Shown here one piece after another: positions 42,328 to 52,191 of a DNA stretch of 64,000 nt; position 1 is the stretch's first letter; every line of letters begins with the position of its first letter. The translations under genes and the position numbers were made by a program. This DNA is from Hyphomicrobium sp. (GTDB lineage: Bacteria > Pseudomonadota > Alphaproteobacteria > Rhizobiales > Hyphomicrobiaceae). The notes under the pieces are model-generated. The model made no database searches and was not told the DNA's origin. It was given only the letters and a program-made list of their open reading frames with translations. The DNA lies in contig JAIEMV010000008.1 of the NCBI GenBank assembly GCA_019751875.1, positions 1 through 64,000 on the forward strand. The letters are read 5' to 3'.

Positions 42328-42969
42328 TTAATCTCTTTTCGGCAAGTCAGTCATGGCGGCTTCAACACGGTTGCGTGCACGCAGTTTCTGCAGAACGCTG
42401 GTCATGTAATGTTTGACAGTCTTCTCGCTCAACGCCAGTTTTCGTGCGATCTCCTTGTTGGTATGACCGGCCTTGACCTCAAGTAAGATTTGCTCCTCGC
42501 GAACAGTTAGCTGCACGTCGGCACTTTTCGACGTTGATCTGGATATGGCCGTGTGGCTCTTGGAAATCAGGCGCGCGGCCAGATTTGGTGTGATGTACGT
42601 CTCGCCATGGTTGACGGCCTTCAACGTAGCAACCAGATCGCCTCCCGAAATACCTTTTAGAATGTACCCACACACGCCCGTGGACATCGCTGCGATCACG
42701 TCGTCCTCACGCTCCGAAACTGTGAGGATCATGACCTTCATGGCAGGATGAATTGCGCAGATCACCTTGGCTGCATCAAGACCGCCTCCAGGCATCGACA
42801 GATCCAGAAGCATCATCCGTGGCTGATGTTCGTCCGCAATTCGAATTGCGTCGTCGGCCGATCCGCCCGTTGCTACCACATCGAATCCCGCTTCGGACAG
42901 CGTCGAAACAATTCCGTTGCGCATAAGGGGATGGTCATCGACGACAGCAATGGTGATCTTTTCAGACAT
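42328..42969 (-). CDS. NarL/FixJ-family response regulator
   Basis: 213 residues from ATG 42969 (MSEKITIAVVDDHPLMRNGI). The receiver domain has the phospho-acceptor in RMMLLDLSMPGGGL. The LuxR output domain is LTVREEQILLEVKAGHTNKEIARKLALSEKTVKHYMTSVLQKLRARNR. The ATG shares an A with the kinase stop codon, so translation is coupled. The longer in-frame start lies inside the kinase gene and is rejected. Confidence 0.92.
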   Translation of the reverse strand: MSEKITIAVVDDHPLMRNGIVSTLSEAGFDVVATGGSADDAIRIADEHQPRMMLLDLSMPGGGLDAAKVICAIHPAMKVMILTVSEREDDVIAAMSTGVCGYILKGISGGDLVATLKAVNHGETYITPNLAARLISKSHTAISRSTSKSADVQLTVREEQILLEVKAGHTNKEIARKLALSEKTVKHYMTSVLQKLRARNRVEAAMTDLPKRD

Positions 42970-44444
42970 CAGGAGGCTCCGGAGGTGCTGAGCGGAACAG
43001 TCCAAATAAGCTTGGTGCCTTCGCCCTTCACCGAAACGACTTGAAGCAATCCACCCACGATTTCGATTCGGTGACGCAGGCCCACCAACCCGAGCCGCAG
43101 ACCCTTTACAGCTGCGTCGCGGGTGTCAAACCCGGGGCCTTCGTCTGTCACCTCAACAATCATCTGTCCGTTTGTAAGCGCGGCGCGAACAGAGAGGCCT
43201 AGTCCACCGGCATGTCGGTATGCGTTGTTGAGCCCCTCCTGAATGAAGCGGTAAAGACAGACGATAAGTCCTGCAGGTAGATGTTGCGGCAGATCATCTG
43301 CCAACGCGCAGGTAACTTCCGTCTGCGTGGTGGAGACGAAGGCATTTACAGCAGCACCAATCGCTTCTGATGGGGTCCGGCCTTCAAGCTCCGGAAGGGC
43401 GAGACCGGCGGATATCGATCTGATTTCACGCAGAGCATTCTGGGTCGCGCAGCGAACGATTTCTAGAGCTTCGCCACTGCGAAACTCGTGCTCTGGGGCG
43501 CGACTGGTCCCGTCGACTTCGCAGGCAATGTCATCGAGCTTCAGAAGAGAAAGGGCTAGGAACTGTGCTGGACCGTCGTGCAAATCCGCGCCGATACGCT
43601 GCAAGAAATGTTCGTTGATTGTTATACCCTCCAAGTGGGCGTCATGCAGTTCCTTTTGGAGAATTTCGTTCTGCAAGTTGAGGCGCACTTGCGCCGCATA
43701 GCGCTCGCGTAAAACCCGGTTCTGTTCCGTGATCATTTTACTGGCCAGGTGAATGAGATTAAAAACGAGGCCAAAAACGAGGAGCGCGAAGACAATTACA
43801 ACAGCCCACGTGTCGCGTCGGTTCTTCTGCAGAAGATCGTCCAGGTGCTGCCGAGGTTCAATATAACCCGCAGCGGCGATGACATCAGCCGAACCCAGCT
43901 TATGCATGGGCGCGTAAATGTTATAGGAGTCATTTCCATCAGTGACGATTGCACTGGTTAACGGCAACTGCTCAATTTCTACCCGCCCTTCCAAAGCAGC
44001 GGCAAGTCCGCCGATCACCGGATCGGTCTCGCCAATGCGACGACGGTCTTTCGCGTAGGCGATCGTGCCGTCCGGCCGCCAAATTACCACGCCGCTTAGC
44101 TTTTGGCGGACCGCTTCGTGCTCAAGAAGTTTATCGATCCGGTCGAGGGCGGCGGATGACAGCGAAGGCTGTTTGGCCAGCTCCTGCACCAGCGGCTCGA
44201 TCGCGCTGTCCATAAATATTGCGGCGGCGTGCGCCGAGTGCTGGAGAGCGGCGTCGGCGCTGCGTTGTGTGACCCAGGCTCCGAAAAGGAACAACCCAAT
44301 TAATAGCAGAAGCGCGGCACCTGCAGTAACGGATGTAATTAAGCTATTTTCGTTAGGAAGATCATGACCGGCCACGTCGGATACCGGGAGCGAACCGGCC
44401 CGGTTCGATGCGCTGAACGCAATGCTATCGGAAAGAGTAACCAT
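42969..44444 (-). CDS. NarX/DegS-type sensor histidine kinase
   Basis: 491 residues from ATG 44444 (MVTLSDSIAFSASNRAG). Two membrane helices (LITSVTAGAALLLLIGLFLFG and WAVVIVFALLVFGLVFNLI) flank an exported sensing domain of about 150 residues. Then come a coiled coil, the HisKA_3 His in RIGADLHDGPAQFLALSLLK and an HATPase domain (EGLNNAYRHAGGLG; EGPGFDTR). The start with its own context is preferred over ATG 44540, which adds a poor extension. Paired with the regulator downstream; signal unknown. Confidence 0.9.
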   Translation of the reverse strand: MVTLSDSIAFSASNRAGSLPVSDVAGHDLPNENSLITSVTAGAALLLLIGLFLFGAWVTQRSADAALQHSAHAAAIFMDSAIEPLVQELAKQPSLSSAALDRIDKLLEHEAVRQKLSGVVIWRPDGTIAYAKDRRRIGETDPVIGGLAAALEGRVEIEQLPLTSAIVTDGNDSYNIYAPMHKLGSADVIAAAGYIEPRQHLDDLLQKNRRDTWAVVIVFALLVFGLVFNLIHLASKMITEQNRVLRERYAAQVRLNLQNEILQKELHDAHLEGITINEHFLQRIGADLHDGPAQFLALSLLKLDDIACEVDGTSRAPEHEFRSGEALEIVRCATQNALREIRSISAGLALPELEGRTPSEAIGAAVNAFVSTTQTEVTCALADDLPQHLPAGLIVCLYRFIQEGLNNAYRHAGGLGLSVRAALTNGQMIVEVTDEGPGFDTRDAAVKGLRLGLVGLRHRIEIVGGLLQVVSVKGEGTKLIWTVPLSTSGAS

Positions 44445-44634
44445 AGTGCAGGCACCAGACACCAGAGACACAAGCACTTTGACAAGTCTCGAGCAATAGA
44501 TATCGCATAAGGCGCCAAAAAATTGTGTCGGTCTAGTCACAGAGTGAAGGAGACAATGGGTATGGTTATGGTAGTCAGCCTTATTTAACGGGCTGGCTTT
44601 GCGTTAAGCCGTATTGTTACGGACATTCGCCCCA

Positions 44635-45105
44635 TCAATTGGTCACGTCTTGATCCTCTCCGGTGCCGCCGGGGGCGTTATCGCGACCCAGTGAGTAAAC
44701 ATCGGGTTGGCCGCCGCGCCCGACTTTTCGATAACGGTAGGGCTGCCCCCAGGGATCAGTCAGCCCTGAAGCCCGCTTGATGTAAGGGCCGCGCCAGCGT
44801 GAATTGCCGGCCGGAGCAGTGACAAGGGCCTTGAGCCCCACGTCGTCGGGTGGGAAATTGCCGCTGTCGAGAGCATAGAGTTCGAGCGCTGTGTAGAGCG
44901 CGCTGATCTGTGCCTTGGCCGTCTCCGATCGCGCACCGCCCAGGTAGCGCAGCACCTGGGGCGCTGCGATTGTTGCGATCAGCACGATGATACCGAGCAC
45001 AACCAGCAGTTCGAGCAGGGTGAAGCCGCGATCGCCGTCGATCCGTCCCGCGGTTTGACCCATGTGCGGTCGGATAAAAGCAAGAAATGAGCGAGGAAAA
45101 AACAT
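44635..45105 (-). CDS. gspG: Type II secretion major pseudopilin GspG
   Basis: 156 residues, with a prepilin leader cut before FTLLELLVVLGIIVLIATIAAP (GDRG before the F, then Glu at +5). The C-terminal part shows the GspG signature: YALDSGNFPPDDVGLKALV, WRGPYIKRASGLTDPWGQPYRYRK, YSLGRDNAPGGTG. It is the pseudopilus subunit of the secretion pump. It follows gspO on the minus strand. The start is uncertain: ATG 45105 and 45063 both fit. Confidence 0.92.
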   Translation of the reverse strand: MFFPRSFLAFIRPHMGQTAGRIDGDRGFTLLELLVVLGIIVLIATIAAPQVLRYLGGARSETAKAQISALYTALELYALDSGNFPPDDVGLKALVTAPAGNSRWRGPYIKRASGLTDPWGQPYRYRKVGRGGQPDVYSLGRDNAPGGTGEDQDVTN

Positions 45106-45182
45106 TGGACGGGATCTCGGAAGTGAATTACGCCGCCGGTAAACCGTAGCCTTCTGCCGCACCGGCAACAAGCTGCAAAGCA

Positions 45183-45761
45183 TCAGAGCGGCGGTCCATA
45201 GAGCCAGACAAGCCAGCCGCCGACGCCAAGGAATGGACCAAATGGCAGGGCTGTGTGGGCACTGACATGCCGTCCCGTTGCGGCGAGATAAATGGCAGCA
45301 AGCAAGGCAAGGCCACTCGCGTAAAGGAGAATTGCAGCAAGCCCATCGACGCCCGTCCATGCGGCTATCGCTGCGAACAGTTTTGCATCTCCGAGCCCCA
45401 ATCCGTGCCGGCCACGGACCTGGAAGTAGACTGCGCGGACGAGCAACAGGCTCAAAAAGGCTATGACTGCCGCGAGCAACCGGGCCATCCCCGTTTCCCA
45501 ACCGAGCCAATGCGCGGCGGCCACGCCCGCTGCCCCGAGAGGGAGCGTCAGGTAATCGGGCAGCCGGTAAGATCGCAGGTCGATGGCGCTCAGAGCGATC
45601 AACAAGGCAGCGAGGAAACATCCGGGTGCTATATCGGCCAGCGCCAGCGGCGGACCCGTCAGCAGCGCCGGCGCGGCCAAAGCCGCATACAAGCCAACCA
45701 GGGTCACGGTTAGCCATCTGGAGGCCTCGTTCGCGATCAGATCGGGATTACCTGGGGTCAC
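45183..45761 (-). CDS. Prepilin peptidase, A24 family (short, GspO/CpaA-like)
   Basis: 192 residues, GTG start. Six membrane helices with two catalytic Asp motifs: SAIDLRSYRLPDYL and GLGLGDAKLFAAI (GxGD). It cleaves prepilin leaders and lacks the N-terminal methylase domain of PilD. It is next to gspG and on the same strand, so it is the likely processing enzyme of all the pseudopilins in this cluster. Confidence 0.9.
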   Translation of the reverse strand: MTPGNPDLIANEASRWLTVTLVGLYAALAAPALLTGPPLALADIAPGCFLAALLIALSAIDLRSYRLPDYLTLPLGAAGVAAAHWLGWETGMARLLAAVIAFLSLLLVRAVYFQVRGRHGLGLGDAKLFAAIAAWTGVDGLAAILLYASGLALLAAIYLAATGRHVSAHTALPFGPFLGVGGWLVWLYGPPL

Positions 45762-45870
45762 AAGGCGGTCGATGTCCTCCTCGCCGCGCGGCGCACGGGG
45801 CTAGCGATCGTGCGAATCGCGCTAAAGTTTTTTTGACGCAAAGCGCCGTGAATGCCCAGGACAGATTGCG

Positions 45871-46173
45871 ATGCCGGTGAATGACGGTCGAAACAAGTTC
45901 CTTCTGGCGGCTATTGCGGTGTTGGCGGGCTCACTCTCGCCCGCCGGCGCTGAGGCTGGCCATTACTACCAGTATCGTCGTGCCGCTCCCTCTGCGATCG
46001 AGTTGCCTCCGCCAGAAGCCAGGGGCTGCTATTTCGAGCGCGGCCGCCGGTTCTGCGGCGCCTATTGCTATTGGGAAGTGAACGGCAAGCGGTATTGCCA
46101 GCGGCGCGAACGGGATGCACATTCGCAGGCTCCCGTGGTCGAAGAGTACTGGGATTCCGATACGCTAAAGTAA
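45871..46173 (+). CDS. Small secreted Cys-rich protein, function unknown
   Basis: 100 residues: signal peptide (RNKFLLAAIAVLAGSLSPAGAEA), mature part with four Cys (RGCYFERGRRFCGAYCYWEV and RYCQRRERD) and many aromatic and Arg residues. Transcribed opposite to the flanking gspO and gspK. It could be an exported substrate or a metal- or haem-binding partner, but no domain is recognised. Confidence 0.65.
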   Translation: MPVNDGRNKFLLAAIAVLAGSLSPAGAEAGHYYQYRRAAPSAIELPPPEARGCYFERGRRFCGAYCYWEVNGKRYCQRRERDAHSQAPVVEEYWDSDTLK

Positions 46174-46185
46174 TTTGGCTGCGCC

Positions 46186-47085
46186 TCAACAAGGCGGAGG
46201 GCTCGGCGATTGGATTAGCAGCGCTTCGTCTGCCCCTGTCACCTCGTCCTGGAGCCACGTCAACGTCCGCATTGTTTCACCTTGCCCGACCGGCCGCGAA
46301 ATCATGGAAGCCCTGACGAAACGGGCGCCCTCCGTCGCCGCCACCGCTCGCACGAAAAAGACGCTGCGCATGGAGATCGTTGTGAATGCGTTGGGCAGCT
46401 TGGGTCGGCCTCCAAACGCGAGGTCGGCGTGGCCGAAATCTCCCCCCATCGCGAGAATATTCAGAAGTTGCAGGCGAGCGTGGTCGGGATCGATGCCGGA
46501 CCGTGTGGAGACGGCGGTGACGAACGGCTTGAGCGCGGCCCGCAGGTCAGCCGGTAGCCCCATAACGCGATCAAGTTCAAAAACAGAATCAAAGTTGGCG
46601 TTCTTCGGCCCGTCCCGGCGGCCGGCAGCCACATACGCCTCCCGTTCGGCACCGCCGCGTCGCTGATCTGAATCCGGATCACGGTAGTCGCGCAGCAACG
46701 CGACATAGCGGTCCGCATCCTCCGCGGTGACGCCAAGACCGATAAAGAGCGCTCGCAGTAGAACATCGTTATCGCTGTTGAGGGAAACCTTTCCATGCTC
46801 GTCCTCGATGCGGATGGCCAAAACGCCCGCGCCGGCGATCGAGCATACCGTGTCGCCTTCCCCGCCGCCGGCTGCCAGTCGTGTTCGCGCAATGGCTATG
46901 CCACCGTCTGCGAGGGCCGCAGCCTTTGACCGTTCTACCGCTAATGACGCGTGCCGCGCCGCCGATTGAACGGATCGGCCGAAGGTGGCCCCGAGGATGG
47001 CGAGGAGAAGACACAGACCGACGACGAAAACCAGGATAAACCCCTGGTCGTTTGTACCGGGTGATCTAAGGTGCGGACCAGTCAT
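46186..47085 (-). CDS. gspK: Type II secretion minor pseudopilin GspK
   Basis: 299 residues from ATG 47085 (MTGPHLRSPGTNDQGFILVF). Pseudopilin N terminus GFILVFVVGLCLLLAILGATFG lacks the Glu at +5, as GspK does. The large soluble domain has YRDPDSDQRRGGAE and NILAMGG motifs. It is the tip subunit. It starts 25 bp after gspD stops. Confidence 0.88.
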   Translation of the reverse strand: MTGPHLRSPGTNDQGFILVFVVGLCLLLAILGATFGRSVQSAARHASLAVERSKAAALADGGIAIARTRLAAGGGEGDTVCSIAGAGVLAIRIEDEHGKVSLNSDNDVLLRALFIGLGVTAEDADRYVALLRDYRDPDSDQRRGGAEREAYVAAGRRDGPKNANFDSVFELDRVMGLPADLRAALKPFVTAVSTRSGIDPDHARLQLLNILAMGGDFGHADLAFGGRPKLPNAFTTISMRSVFFVRAVAATEGARFVRASMISRPVGQGETMRTLTWLQDEVTGADEALLIQSPSPPPC

Positions 47086-47110
47086 CACGAAGCCACGGGC
47101 AAGTACTCCC

Positions 47111-49528
47111 CTACCGCGATAGACGGTCGAACTGCTCCCTGTGATCAGGCAGCGTCTCCCGCTGCGGGCGAGTGTTGAAGTTGAGCCGGTCACGGAACTC
47201 TGCGGCGATTGCGGCGGTTTGTCGTTCATCGTTCACGATGTGCGGCGTAATCGCAATCATCAATTCCGTGCGAGCAATCTCATCATCCTTATTCTTGAAA
47301 AGGTTACCGACCAGCGGAATGTCGCCAGCCAAGGGCACTTGCTGTCGCTGACGCGTCGCCCGATCCTGCATCAGGCCAGCGAGTACAACGCTACCGCCGT
47401 TGCCGACCGTCACTGTCGTTTTAACACGGCGCTGGGCGATGGTTGGCGAGTTGATGTCGGAAGTCGTCGTCGCCTTGGCATCGCTCACCTCCTGCTCGAT
47501 ATCGAGGAGAATGCGCCCATCATTGGCTACGCGGGGAATGATCGTCAAAAGAACGCCGGTTTCCCGGAACGAAATGGCGTTGACGATCGGAGCTAGGACC
47601 TCGTCGGAGGCGACGGCCTGCTGGGTTGCAATTGGGACCTGATCTCCGATTTGAAGAACGGCCTTCTTATTGTTCAGTACCATCAGTGACGGCGAGGACA
47701 CGACGTTAACGTTGGTGATGTCGGCCAGAGCGTTGAGGGCCACCTTGGCGTTGTTGGTATTCAAGAAGTAGGCAAAACCGGCGAACTGCGGCGCGATTGG
47801 CCCCAGGGCGGCCCCGGCGAGCGTGTCGGTCAGGCGAAACTCGCTGCCGCCCTTTTCGAAAAACCACCGCAAGCCGAATTTCAGATCGTCGGTCAAGGTG
47901 ACTTCGGCGATCGTGGCCTCGATCAGGACCTGCGGCGGCATCACGTCGACTTCCATGAGTACCTGCCGGATCCGGCGCCATTCACCTGGTGTGGCGGAAA
48001 CGACGACCGCGTTATTGCCGTCGTCGGCCACGAAAGAAATGCCGCTTTGCCGGTCGTCCGGCATGCCCTGCGAAATACTGCCGGTGGTCACGCCACCATT
48101 CGCGGCAACGGAGTCGGCCGCCAAGCCGGACGGGTCGGCAGAGTTTACACCGCCTCCTCCAAGGAGCGGTTCGCCGGCGACCGGGGCGGCGGGAGCGGGC
48201 GGCGTCCCGAGCGTGACGACTTCGTTGGGAGCGTCGAGCGGCGGGGCGACGCCGCCGCCGGCACGCACGGGCAGTGTGATCGAGCCAGTCGGCGTCAATG
48301 TCGGGCTTTCTGCAGGGCTCGCCGCGGCGGAGAGGTTGCTTGCCGCCTCGGAATCGCGACGCGCTGTCTGCGCCGGATAGAGCTTTTGCAGAATGGCGAC
48401 GAGCTCCTGCACCGGCCTGTACTGCACCTGGTAGACATAGGCGCGCCGCTGCGTCGCCTCGGCAGCCTGATCGATGCGCCGCATCCATATCTCGGCTTTC
48501 TTCAAGTACTCGGGTCGCGACGTGATAACGAGCACGGCCTTCAGCCGCTTGTTGGGTATGAAGCGTGCCACGCCCTTCGACGGACTGTCTCTATCGTTGG
48601 CGAAGATCAGATCGAGTTCCTGCGCGATGGCTTCGACATCGCCCGTCTCGCTTGGAAAAATGCCAAACGACATGCCGCGCATCCAGTCCACGTCGAAGAC
48701 GCGCACCGTCTCTGTCATTGACTGGAGCTCTGCTCGCGTTCCTGTCAGGATCAAGAGATTACGAGCGGAATCGGCTCGCGCCACGATGCTTTTCGGAGAA
48801 ACGGACTTGAGGATGCGCTCCATCTCGGCAGCAGCGACATATTTCAGCGGCACGACTTCCGTGCCCACTCCGGGTCCGCGCAATTCACCGAAGACGCGCG
48901 GCTTCGCCGGCTTGCCCGCGGCAAGCGCTTCCTCGCGGGTGACGACGCGATAGATGCCATTGTCGAGCACAAGGGCCGCGTTGTTTGAATCGAGAACGAC
49001 CTCGAAGAGTTCAAGCAGCGCATTCTTGCTGACTGGCTTGGTTGTCTGAAGCGTGACATTGCCCTTGACGCCATCGCTGACGGTGTATGGCACACCCATG
49101 AGATCGGAAAAAACGGTGGCTGCCGCCTCCGGGATTGTCGCTCCCGCGAGTGCGAGCGTCACACCCTCGTCCGTTTCGACGCCGACAGATCGGCCGTTGT
49201 TTGCCGGCCTTGGCGCCGCCCCGTTCGGCGAGAACCCATCCCCTGCGATCGCTTGCCCAGGCTCCTGGCTCGCCGTATCAGCTGCGCGAACGTAGCTGGA
49301 CTGACCGGGGTAGACTTGAGGCTGACCGCCGCCGGGCGTGGCCGGTGGTCCAAGCAACGTTCCGCCAGGCCGTCCAATTGATCCCGTTGGGCCAACGCCA
49401 CCAATAGGCTGCGGAAGGCTGAGCTGTTCGGTCGGCAGGCTGCACGCCGTCAGCACCGTGACACACAAAGTTGCGGTGGGAATGCGGACGTGGCGTTTGT
49501 GATGGATCTGGCTGATCCAAGTTTGCAT
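47111..49528 (-). CDS. gspD: Type II secretion outer-membrane secretin GspD (lipoprotein)
   Basis: 805 residues from ATG 49528 (MQTWISQIHHKRHVRIPTAT). Signal and lipobox VLTACS suggest lipidation, so it may target itself without a pilotin. N0-N3 domains follow (ATVFSDLMGVPYTVSDGVKG; RAYVYQVQYRPVQELVAILQKLYP), with a long low-complexity Pro/Ala/Gly insert within N3. The secretin barrel is complete (VPIATQQAV; VLAGLMQDR; VPLAGDIPLVGNLFK). ATG 49528 is chosen for the lipobox; the 141-nt extension lacks it. Confidence 0.92.
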   Translation of the reverse strand: MQTWISQIHHKRHVRIPTATLCVTVLTACSLPTEQLSLPQPIGGVGPTGSIGRPGGTLLGPPATPGGGQPQVYPGQSSYVRAADTASQEPGQAIAGDGFSPNGAAPRPANNGRSVGVETDEGVTLALAGATIPEAAATVFSDLMGVPYTVSDGVKGNVTLQTTKPVSKNALLELFEVVLDSNNAALVLDNGIYRVVTREEALAAGKPAKPRVFGELRGPGVGTEVVPLKYVAAAEMERILKSVSPKSIVARADSARNLLILTGTRAELQSMTETVRVFDVDWMRGMSFGIFPSETGDVEAIAQELDLIFANDRDSPSKGVARFIPNKRLKAVLVITSRPEYLKKAEIWMRRIDQAAEATQRRAYVYQVQYRPVQELVAILQKLYPAQTARRDSEAASNLSAAASPAESPTLTPTGSITLPVRAGGGVAPPLDAPNEVVTLGTPPAPAAPVAGEPLLGGGGVNSADPSGLAADSVAANGGVTTGSISQGMPDDRQSGISFVADDGNNAVVVSATPGEWRRIRQVLMEVDVMPPQVLIEATIAEVTLTDDLKFGLRWFFEKGGSEFRLTDTLAGAALGPIAPQFAGFAYFLNTNNAKVALNALADITNVNVVSSPSLMVLNNKKAVLQIGDQVPIATQQAVASDEVLAPIVNAISFRETGVLLTIIPRVANDGRILLDIEQEVSDAKATTTSDINSPTIAQRRVKTTVTVGNGGSVVLAGLMQDRATRQRQQVPLAGDIPLVGNLFKNKDDEIARTELMIAITPHIVNDERQTAAIAAEFRDRLNFNTRPQRETLPDHREQFDRLSR

Positions 49529-49883
49529 TCCACTACAACCATTTCGACGCTCAGCAATCCTGTGCAAAGGGCATCGATTCGGGGCGCGGCGTCGAGGAAT
49601 GGGACGTGTTGAACCGGTACCACTCTCGGGGTTGTACACATCTACCTGATCAGACGGGATGACCGGCACAACTGATTCAGCGCATCTATTTGGCCGTCAG
49701 TCCATAGGTTCTGTCAGACCATAGTCCGTAGTGAACCCGTCACGGATGATTAATTCTTTATCGCCTTAGGCGAGGATATGTCGACCGGCGCTAGGCTCTG
49801 CGGGAATTAAGACCAAAAAGAACTTGTCCGCCGGTCCACCGGCACACGTCGTTCGTCCTTTCGGACTGCGAGAGGGTGGCGAG
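49529..49883. other. 355-bp divergent promoter region (gspD / multicopper oxidase)
   Basis: It separates the minus-strand gspD-gspK operon from the plus-strand multicopper oxidase operon. AT-richer runs at about 49740-49770 may hold promoters. I see no conserved operator. Confidence 0.4.
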
Positions 49884-52178
49884 ATGTATATTGACGATGG
49901 CGAATCAAAGCGACGGCAGCGGGAAGCGCGGAACGCTCGCAAAAACCGCTCGGAGATCGTCAGGGCCCGGTCTTGGGGGGAGGTCACGAGGCGTGATCTC
50001 GTGCGCTGGGGAATCTTCAGTTCGAGCGGCTGGCTTGCCGCAAAAAACGGCCTCAATCCGTTCGTGAAGAGCGCATTTGCTCAGGTTCCGACAGGCGTTC
50101 CCAGAAGCCCTTTGTTCGGCGCCAAGAAGTTTCAGCAAGAGTTGCCGCGCCTGCCCGAAATTCTACCGCATCCCCTGAGCCCCGATGGGTTTGGCAATGC
50201 GGCATGGCCCGCTGGCATGAATGAGCCGGCGGCGCGGCGCCTTTCCTATCACACGGAATATTCCTTGTTTCGAGACGCCGGCGAGAAAATACCCGACGAA
50301 CTCGTCAACCCGTTGACCGGCAAGGGGCCGATCGAAGGCCGGCCGCCCGGCGAGTATTTCGCGCATCAGAAGTGGAACGAGTATTTTCCACAGCAGGGGT
50401 ATCTGTTGTCGCTTGCGCGATGCGCACGGGGATTACGGTTCCACCCGCGTTTTCCAGTGCAGGATGCAGACAGTGTCTGGAGCTTCGGTGCAGGCCGGTC
50501 CGCGCGGGGCGGTCTGCCGCCACTGATAAAACTCCGCTACGGCGAACCCGTCACGATGCGAATTTATAACAATCTTCCGCGGAGCAAAAGCCAGAACAAC
50601 GGCTTTGGCATTAATCAAGCCTCCACCCACTTTCATAATGCCCATAATGGCGCGGAGAGCGACGGCGCCAGCAACGCGTACCATTATCCAGGCACCTTCT
50701 ATGACTATCGCTGGGGTACAACTCTCGCGCGCTCCGATCAGCCGCAATACAAAGCCGCGGTGCGGTCCGGCCCAACGGCGAAAAGGGCCTCGGGTCCTGA
50801 CGGACGAGGTGGGCTCAATCTTGTCGACGGCGACTTCCGCGAACTGCAAGGATCGCTGTGGTTTCACGACCATCGATTTTTCTACACGGCCGAGAACGTC
50901 TACAAGGGGCACTTCGGCGCGGTCAACGTTTACAGTGGTCCAGATCGGGGCAACGAGCGCCTGTTCGACGACGTGAACCATCGGCTGCCGAGTGGCTGGG
51001 TGCACGATTACGGTAACGTCGACTTCGACGTGAACCTCTTCGTCCATGACCAGGCTTACGACGACGAGGGTCAGCTTTTCTTTGATATCTTCAACATGGA
51101 CGGCTTTCTCGGCGACGTCATGTGCGTGAACATGGCCTATGCGCCCTATATGAATGTTCTGCCGCGCAAGTACCGCCTCCGCCTCAACAACGCCTGCATG
51201 TCCCGGTTCGTTCAGCTAGCGCTCGTCGAGGTCGCGACGAAAAAGCCGGTACCCTTCAAATTTATCGCTAACGACGGAAATTTTGTCGTCAATCCCATCG
51301 AACTTACGATGCTGGACGAACAGGGGACGGGGGAGCGCTACGACATTGTGGTGGACTTCTCCGCATTTCCGATTGGCGCGAAGATCCAGCTTGTCAATCT
51401 CCTCAAGCACAAGAACGGCAAGAAGCCGGATGAGCGGCTGGGCATTCGCGCGGCGCTGCGGGGCGATGAGGAAGACCCCGCCGTCGGCCCGTTCATGGAA
51501 TTCATAGTCAGTAGCTCGGTGCGAAGTGTCGACGATCCGGGCACAATTCTAACGTGGTCGCCCGGTGACGACTGGAGTCAGGTGCCGAATGTTCTGACGG
51601 AGCAGATTCCGATTATCAGTCCAGTTCGCGTTCGCGAAATAGAGTTCAAGCACGACGAACTTAACCGCGCAAAAGACTGTCTGCCGAGCTGCGAGGACAA
51701 GGATTTCCTGCCGTGGGTGATCCGTGTCGACGGTGAGTCGACGCATTCGCTCAACGCCAATCGGATCTCACTCTTGATACCAAAGCCCGGCGAGACCGAG
51801 CATTGGATCGTATCAACGGGTGGAGGCTGGGATCATCCCGTCCACCTGCACTTCGAGGAGGGGGTGACGATCAACCGTGGTGGCGATCCCATACCCGCAA
51901 CCGAGAAGCTGGTGCGTAAAGACGTCTGGCGCCTGCGGCCGGGGGGCACGGTCCGCTTCCAGGTGACCTTCGGCGAGTTCGGCGGTTCTTACGTGAACCA
52001 CTGCCACAATACGGTGCACGAAGATTTCGCCATGCTGATGCGCTATCAGGTGCTGAGCGACGATCCCAACAGTCCGCAGTTCCGCATCATCCCGACGCCG
52101 ATCCCTAGCGAAGAAGGTGTCGAATACATGACCCCTGAAGTGCTGCCCGAGGCATACGGGCGCAAGAGAAGTACCTAG
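49884..52178 (+). CDS. Tat-exported multicopper oxidase
   Basis: 764 residues from ATG 49884 (MYIDDGESKRRQREARNARK). A twin-arginine motif TRRDLVRWGI near residue 35 is followed by a hydrophobic stretch to SAFAQ, so it is exported folded. All copper motifs are intact: HFHNAHN at about 249, WFHDH at about 326, HPVHLH at about 651 and HCHNTVHEDFAML at about 706. The enzyme therefore has T1, T2 and T3 copper and reduces O2 to water while oxidising a metal or phenol. It is longer than a laccase, with extra segments between motifs. It sits inside the type II secretion cluster and is followed by a SCO-cytochrome fusion. Related oxidases act on Mn(II) in other bacteria; the substrate here is inferred only. 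Confidence 0.9.
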   Translation: MYIDDGESKRRQREARNARKNRSEIVRARSWGEVTRRDLVRWGIFSSSGWLAAKNGLNPFVKSAFAQVPTGVPRSPLFGAKKFQQELPRLPEILPHPLSPDGFGNAAWPAGMNEPAARRLSYHTEYSLFRDAGEKIPDELVNPLTGKGPIEGRPPGEYFAHQKWNEYFPQQGYLLSLARCARGLRFHPRFPVQDADSVWSFGAGRSARGGLPPLIKLRYGEPVTMRIYNNLPRSKSQNNGFGINQASTHFHNAHNGAESDGASNAYHYPGTFYDYRWGTTLARSDQPQYKAAVRSGPTAKRASGPDGRGGLNLVDGDFRELQGSLWFHDHRFFYTAENVYKGHFGAVNVYSGPDRGNERLFDDVNHRLPSGWVHDYGNVDFDVNLFVHDQAYDDEGQLFFDIFNMDGFLGDVMCVNMAYAPYMNVLPRKYRLRLNNACMSRFVQLALVEVATKKPVPFKFIANDGNFVVNPIELTMLDEQGTGERYDIVVDFSAFPIGAKIQLVNLLKHKNGKKPDERLGIRAALRGDEEDPAVGPFMEFIVSSSVRSVDDPGTILTWSPGDDWSQVPNVLTEQIPIISPVRVREIEFKHDELNRAKDCLPSCEDKDFLPWVIRVDGESTHSLNANRISLLIPKPGETEHWIVSTGGGWDHPVHLHFEEGVTINRGGDPIPATEKLVRKDVWRLRPGGTVRFQVTFGEFGGSYVNHCHNTVHEDFAMLMRYQVLSDDPNSPQFRIIPTPIPSEEGVEYMTPEVLPEAYGRKRST

Positions 52179-52191
52179 CGGGACGGCTGTC

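Noticed and set aside
47111-49669. Extended start for gspD at 49669
   Set aside because: It removes the lipoprotein signal; the start at 49528 gives a clear lipobox.
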